Positions 61,136 through 64,000 of a stretch of 64,000 nt of DNA are shown here, one piece after another; position 1 is the first letter of the stretch; each line of letters begins with the position of its first letter. The position numbers and the translations under genes were made by a program. Origin of the DNA: an uncultured Pontibacter sp. (GTDB lineage: Bacteria; Bacteroidota; Bacteroidia; Cytophagales; Hymenobacteraceae); the NCBI RefSeq assembly GCF_947492645.1, contig NZ_CANLMZ010000010.1, forward strand, positions 124,001-188,000. The letters run 5' to 3'. A model generated the notes under the pieces. The model was given only the letters and a program-made list of their open reading frames with translations. It was not told the DNA's origin and searched no databases.

Positions 61136-63805
61136 TTGCGACACATTTTGATTTTTTTACTGCTGCTGCAGTTTGCCATACTTACTCCTTCGTTTGTATC
61201 AGGCCAGGGTGCACCTACTCCGCGCACTCCTAAACCAGCTGCTACTCAAATACAAGACACTATTCCCGCTGGGCAAGACTCTCTTCGCCTTTCCGCACCC
61301 AAAGGAGACATCGAGACGACTATCAAATATTCTGCCAGAGACTCCATCATGTTTGAGGTAGACCGCAAAGTAGTCAACCTCTACGGCGATGCCAAAATTA
61401 ATTACGGAGACCTCTCCCTCGACGCCGCCTATATCCAGATCGATTACGAATCAAATACGTTGCTTGCCACTCCCCTGCCAGACTCTACCGGCAAAGAAAC
61501 AGGCGTGCCTCTTTTCAAAGACTCTGGCGGATCGTATGCTGCCAAGCGCATTGCCTACAATTACAAAACCAGAAAAGGACGAATATCTGAAGTAGTAACG
61601 CAGCAGGGCGAAGGGTATATACATGCCGAAGTCGTAAAAAAGAACGAGAATGACGAGTTTTTCGGTTACCATGCTCAATATACAACTTGTAACCTAGAAC
61701 ACCCGCACTTCTTTATCGGAACAGGCAAAATGAAAGGCATTCCGAATGAGAAAGTAATGACCGGGCCTTTTAACCTAGTAGTAGCTGATATTCCAACGCC
61801 CCTCGGATTCTTGTTCGGCCTTTTCCCGATGCCAAAGAACACCCGTTCTTCTGGTGTGATTGTACCCAGCTTCGGGGAATCAAGGGCGCAGGGCTTTTAC
61901 CTGAGCAACGGCGGCTATTATTTTTCATGGAACGACTATATAGGCACGCGGGTAACCGGCGATATATACTCCCTGGGCGGTTATAATGTTAGTGTAGACA
62001 ATACCTACCGCAACAGGTATTCTTACAGCGGCAGCCTTGGCTTTTCGTACCGTTACTTTAAAAACGACGAAGCTGACATTGAACGCTCCCGCTCTACAAA
62101 CGACTTGCTAAATGCCCTGCCACCCACACAACGCACCATTTGGATCAACTGGTCGCACTCTCCAGTACAAAAACCGGGGCGCGGCCGCTTTTCAGCGAGT
62201 GTAAACGCAGGTAGCACAAGCCATCAGCGCCTGAACTACAGCAATACATCGCAGTACTTGTCGCCAACGTTTAACTCTAACATCACCTACCAGAAAACAA
62301 TAGAGAATACACCGTTTAGCTATACCGCCAAGCTTTCGCAAGGCCAGACAAGTGGTGGCGTGTACAACTTTGTATTGCCAGACCTGAACTTCTCCATGAC
62401 GCCGATCAGCTTTTTTGAGGCTTTTACCAACGACCAGCCTACAGGCAAATGGTACGAGCAGTTCACGATCGGCTACAACGTTACAGCCCAAAACAGACTA
62501 ACAAACATTAGATCAGCAACTACTGATTCTTTCCAGGGTATTCCTATAACTGAGGGAAACACAACGCAGGATACTATTAGCCTGAGTAATTTTAACCAGC
62601 TCTGGAAAAACGGACGCCGCTCTGCTGACCATAACCTTCAGCTAAACCTGGGCAGCTATAAAATAGCGCGCTATTTCAACTTCTCGCCTTCGGTAAGTTA
62701 CCGCGAAAGCTGGACCGACCAGAAGTATAGCTTCCGTTGGGATCCGGACTCTCAGAAGGTAGACGTAGACACAACTAACTTTGGCCGGGTGTATGATTAC
62801 AATGCCAGCGCCTCGCTTAGCACTACTATATACGGAACGGTGTATGTTGGCGGCAAACGCGTAGAAGCTATTCGCCACCTGGTTCGCCCGACTATAGGTT
62901 ACAGTTTCCGCCCAGACTTTGGCAGAGACAACTACGGCTTTTACCAGACAGTACAGACCAGCACCTTCCCTGCGCCTGGCAGAGATGTCTTTACCCGCCT
63001 TGCCCGTGTGAATAATGCTCCTGCGGCAGGCTTACAGAGTAACTTAACCTTTGGGGTTTCCAATAATATTGAGATGAAAGTAAAGTCGCAGAACGACTCT
63101 ACAGCAAACCAATTTGAGAAAGTAAGCATACTGGACAACCTGGCTATTAACAGTTCTTACAACTTTGCAGCAGACTCTCTTAAACTTAACCCTATTTCAT
63201 TAACGGCTAACACCAGGTTATTTAGAGTATTTAACGTTACTTTTAACTCTACTTTTGAGCCATACAAACGCGACTCACTAGGTGCCCGGATTGACGAGTA
63301 TGTTTTTGACCTCTCAAAGTTAAAACTGGCCACACTAACAAACGCTAACTTTTCTATTAGTGCCAGCCTAAACCCGGAGGCAAGGCAGTCAAGGTCTTCT
63401 GGAGCCAGCAATTTGCCTATACTTAACCCTAACAGAGATCCCCTGCTGCCAGACTATGTGGATTTTAAAATTCCGTGGACACTTAGCTTCGACTATACAA
63501 TCGGTTATTTTAGAACCTTTGGCAGATCAGAGAACACAAGCATAACGCAGACGCTGGGAGTAAACGGCTCGGTAAACCTGACAGATAAATGGAAAATAAC
63601 ATACTTTGCAGGCTACGATTTTACAAATAACAACATTGCCAACGCCAACCTGCAGATATACCGCGACTTGCATTGTTGGGAAATGAGTATCGGTTGGATA
63701 CCTTACGGATTTGCACAAGGCTACAACATCACTATCAACGCCAAATCTGCGTTGCTGCAAGATCTGAGACTTACCCGAAACAGAACTGCCCGTAATAGAT
63801 TTTAA
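61136..63805 (+). CDS. lptD: LPS-assembly protein LptD-like
   Basis: An 889-residue protein with a signal peptide. N-terminal OstA/LptA-like beta-jellyroll (about 60-230: IKYSARDSIMFEVDRKVVNLYGDAKINYGD). The large C-terminal barrel follows (about 230-889) with many aromatic-ended strands. It inserts lipopolysaccharide at the outer membrane. Start TTG 61136 (MRHILIFLLLLQFAIL) is the best in frame, since a stop lies at 61118-61120. It has its own terminator. Confidence 0.88.
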   Translation: MRHILIFLLLLQFAILTPSFVSGQGAPTPRTPKPAATQIQDTIPAGQDSLRLSAPKGDIETTIKYSARDSIMFEVDRKVVNLYGDAKINYGDLSLDAAYIQIDYESNTLLATPLPDSTGKETGVPLFKDSGGSYAAKRIAYNYKTRKGRISEVVTQQGEGYIHAEVVKKNENDEFFGYHAQYTTCNLEHPHFFIGTGKMKGIPNEKVMTGPFNLVVADIPTPLGFLFGLFPMPKNTRSSGVIVPSFGESRAQGFYLSNGGYYFSWNDYIGTRVTGDIYSLGGYNVSVDNTYRNRYSYSGSLGFSYRYFKNDEADIERSRSTNDLLNALPPTQRTIWINWSHSPVQKPGRGRFSASVNAGSTSHQRLNYSNTSQYLSPTFNSNITYQKTIENTPFSYTAKLSQGQTSGGVYNFVLPDLNFSMTPISFFEAFTNDQPTGKWYEQFTIGYNVTAQNRLTNIRSATTDSFQGIPITEGNTTQDTISLSNFNQLWKNGRRSADHNLQLNLGSYKIARYFNFSPSVSYRESWTDQKYSFRWDPDSQKVDVDTTNFGRVYDYNASASLSTTIYGTVYVGGKRVEAIRHLVRPTIGYSFRPDFGRDNYGFYQTVQTSTFPAPGRDVFTRLARVNNAPAAGLQSNLTFGVSNNIEMKVKSQNDSTANQFEKVSILDNLAINSSYNFAADSLKLNPISLTANTRLFRVFNVTFNSTFEPYKRDSLGARIDEYVFDLSKLKLATLTNANFSISASLNPEARQSRSSGASNLPILNPNRDPLLPDYVDFKIPWTLSFDYTIGYFRTFGRSENTSITQTLGVNGSVNLTDKWKITYFAGYDFTNNNIANANLQIYRDLHCWEMSIGWIPYGFAQGYNITINAKSALLQDLRLTRNRTARNRF

Positions 63806-63841
63806 CAAAAACAGCCACACCAAAATGTGGCTGTTTTTGTT
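63804..63841 (+). terminator. Terminator of lptD
   Basis: 16-bp stem AACAAAAACAGCCACA/TGTGGCTGTTTTTGTT, 6 nt loop, overlapping the lptD stop. Confidence 0.9.
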
Positions 63842-63881
63842 TTAGATTTTATAGCTTTACACCTTAACTATTGCAATTGCT

Positions 63882-64000
63882 ATGTCTGTTCATAAAAGTG
63901 ACTTAAAAAAAATCACGACACACCAGCTTCAGAACATGAAGGAGCGAGGTGAGAAGATCTCCATGCTCACAGCATACGACTACTCCATGGCTACTATCCT
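63882..64000 (+). CDS. panB: 3-methyl-2-oxobutanoate hydroxymethyltransferase, 5' end only
   Basis: The first 39 codons are visible: [20 protein letters not shown], then [17 protein letters not shown]. ITTHQLQxMK and [11 protein letters not shown] are the N-terminal hallmarks of PanB, the first enzyme of pantothenate synthesis. It runs off the window. Confidence 0.9.
   Translation, partial: MSVHKSDLKKITTHQLQNMKERGEKISMLTAYDYSMATI

Larger units (their letters stand above)
2941..63425. repeat. Dispersed over-represented word AAGTATA / TATACTT
   Basis: Hand scan found about 130 copies of this 7-mer on either strand, against roughly 8 expected by chance in 64 kb. The strands are about equal. 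It occurs inside genes and between them at about two per kb. It is often repeated in tandem with a shift of seven (6769, 18323, 30783) or as the palindrome AAGTATACTT (4173, 11760). The cassette region 1-2700 has just two copies. Related AAGTATG is also frequent. Confidence 0.85.

Noticed and set aside
2941..63425. AAGTATA/TATACTT as a promoter box
   Set aside because: The phylum box is TAnnTTTG with a two-base spacer; TATACTTTG has three. The word is also equally common inside genes and on both strands.

Overview
The window looks like chromosome of a Bacteroidota member of the Cytophagales, most likely a Pontibacter-type Hymenobacteraceae. This is inferred from PorQ and a C-terminal type IX secretion sorting domain, a PorE-like OmpA protein, DUF6702, DUF5723 and DivIVA-type genes, near absence of Shine-Dalgarno sites and a few TAnnTTTG promoter boxes. 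No rRNA, tRNA or CRISPR was found.

Layout. (1) 1-2700: five small AT-rich genes of unknown function, all on the minus strand. They are separated by 54-95 bp imperfect palindromes whose ends have the form of integron attC sites. The ends of each cassette complement each other, so I read this as an integron-like gene-cassette array with no integrase in view. (2) 2764-16420: a minus-strand acetate/propionate module. It holds an outer-membrane porin, a DUF4212 plus ActP-type symporter pair, a symporter-histidine kinase fusion with a small membrane partner and a response regulator, PrpE-type and Acs-type acyl-CoA synthetases, a cNMP/CBS/DUF294 nucleotidyltransferase and a DnaQ-like exonuclease. 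(3) 16887-30774: a stand-alone IS1-type DNA-binding protein, an SDR, HslU, PorQ, Lon, the PorE-like protein, DUF4184, DUF6702, a LysM protein, RseP and Dxr. (4) 30843-40533: GH3, OsmC, small membrane proteins, DnaA, a 5'-nucleotidase split into two genes, a secreted T9SS cargo and an M20 amidohydrolase. (5) 40900-45476: MutA, an NTF2-like protein, a MITE-like inverted repeat and MutB. MeaB (51687) and an acyl-CoA carboxylase beta subunit (57455) lie further on, so activation, carboxylation and mutation of propionyl-CoA to succinyl-CoA are all partly encoded here. (6) 45687-64000: a DUF457 protein, trehalase, secreted proteins, FolB, DivIVA, WD40, a PPTase, a thioredoxin-like protein, a SirB1-type protein, MlaD/MCE, AmiC, LptD and the start of panB.

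Two signals are not explained by genes. The first is the cassette array. The second is a short word, AAGTATA/TATACTT, which I counted by eye about 130 times on either strand where chance predicts about 8. It is spread through coding and intergenic DNA, appears to steer codon choice, and sits in the stems of four terminator hairpins, much as DNA uptake sequences do in Neisseria and Haemophilus.
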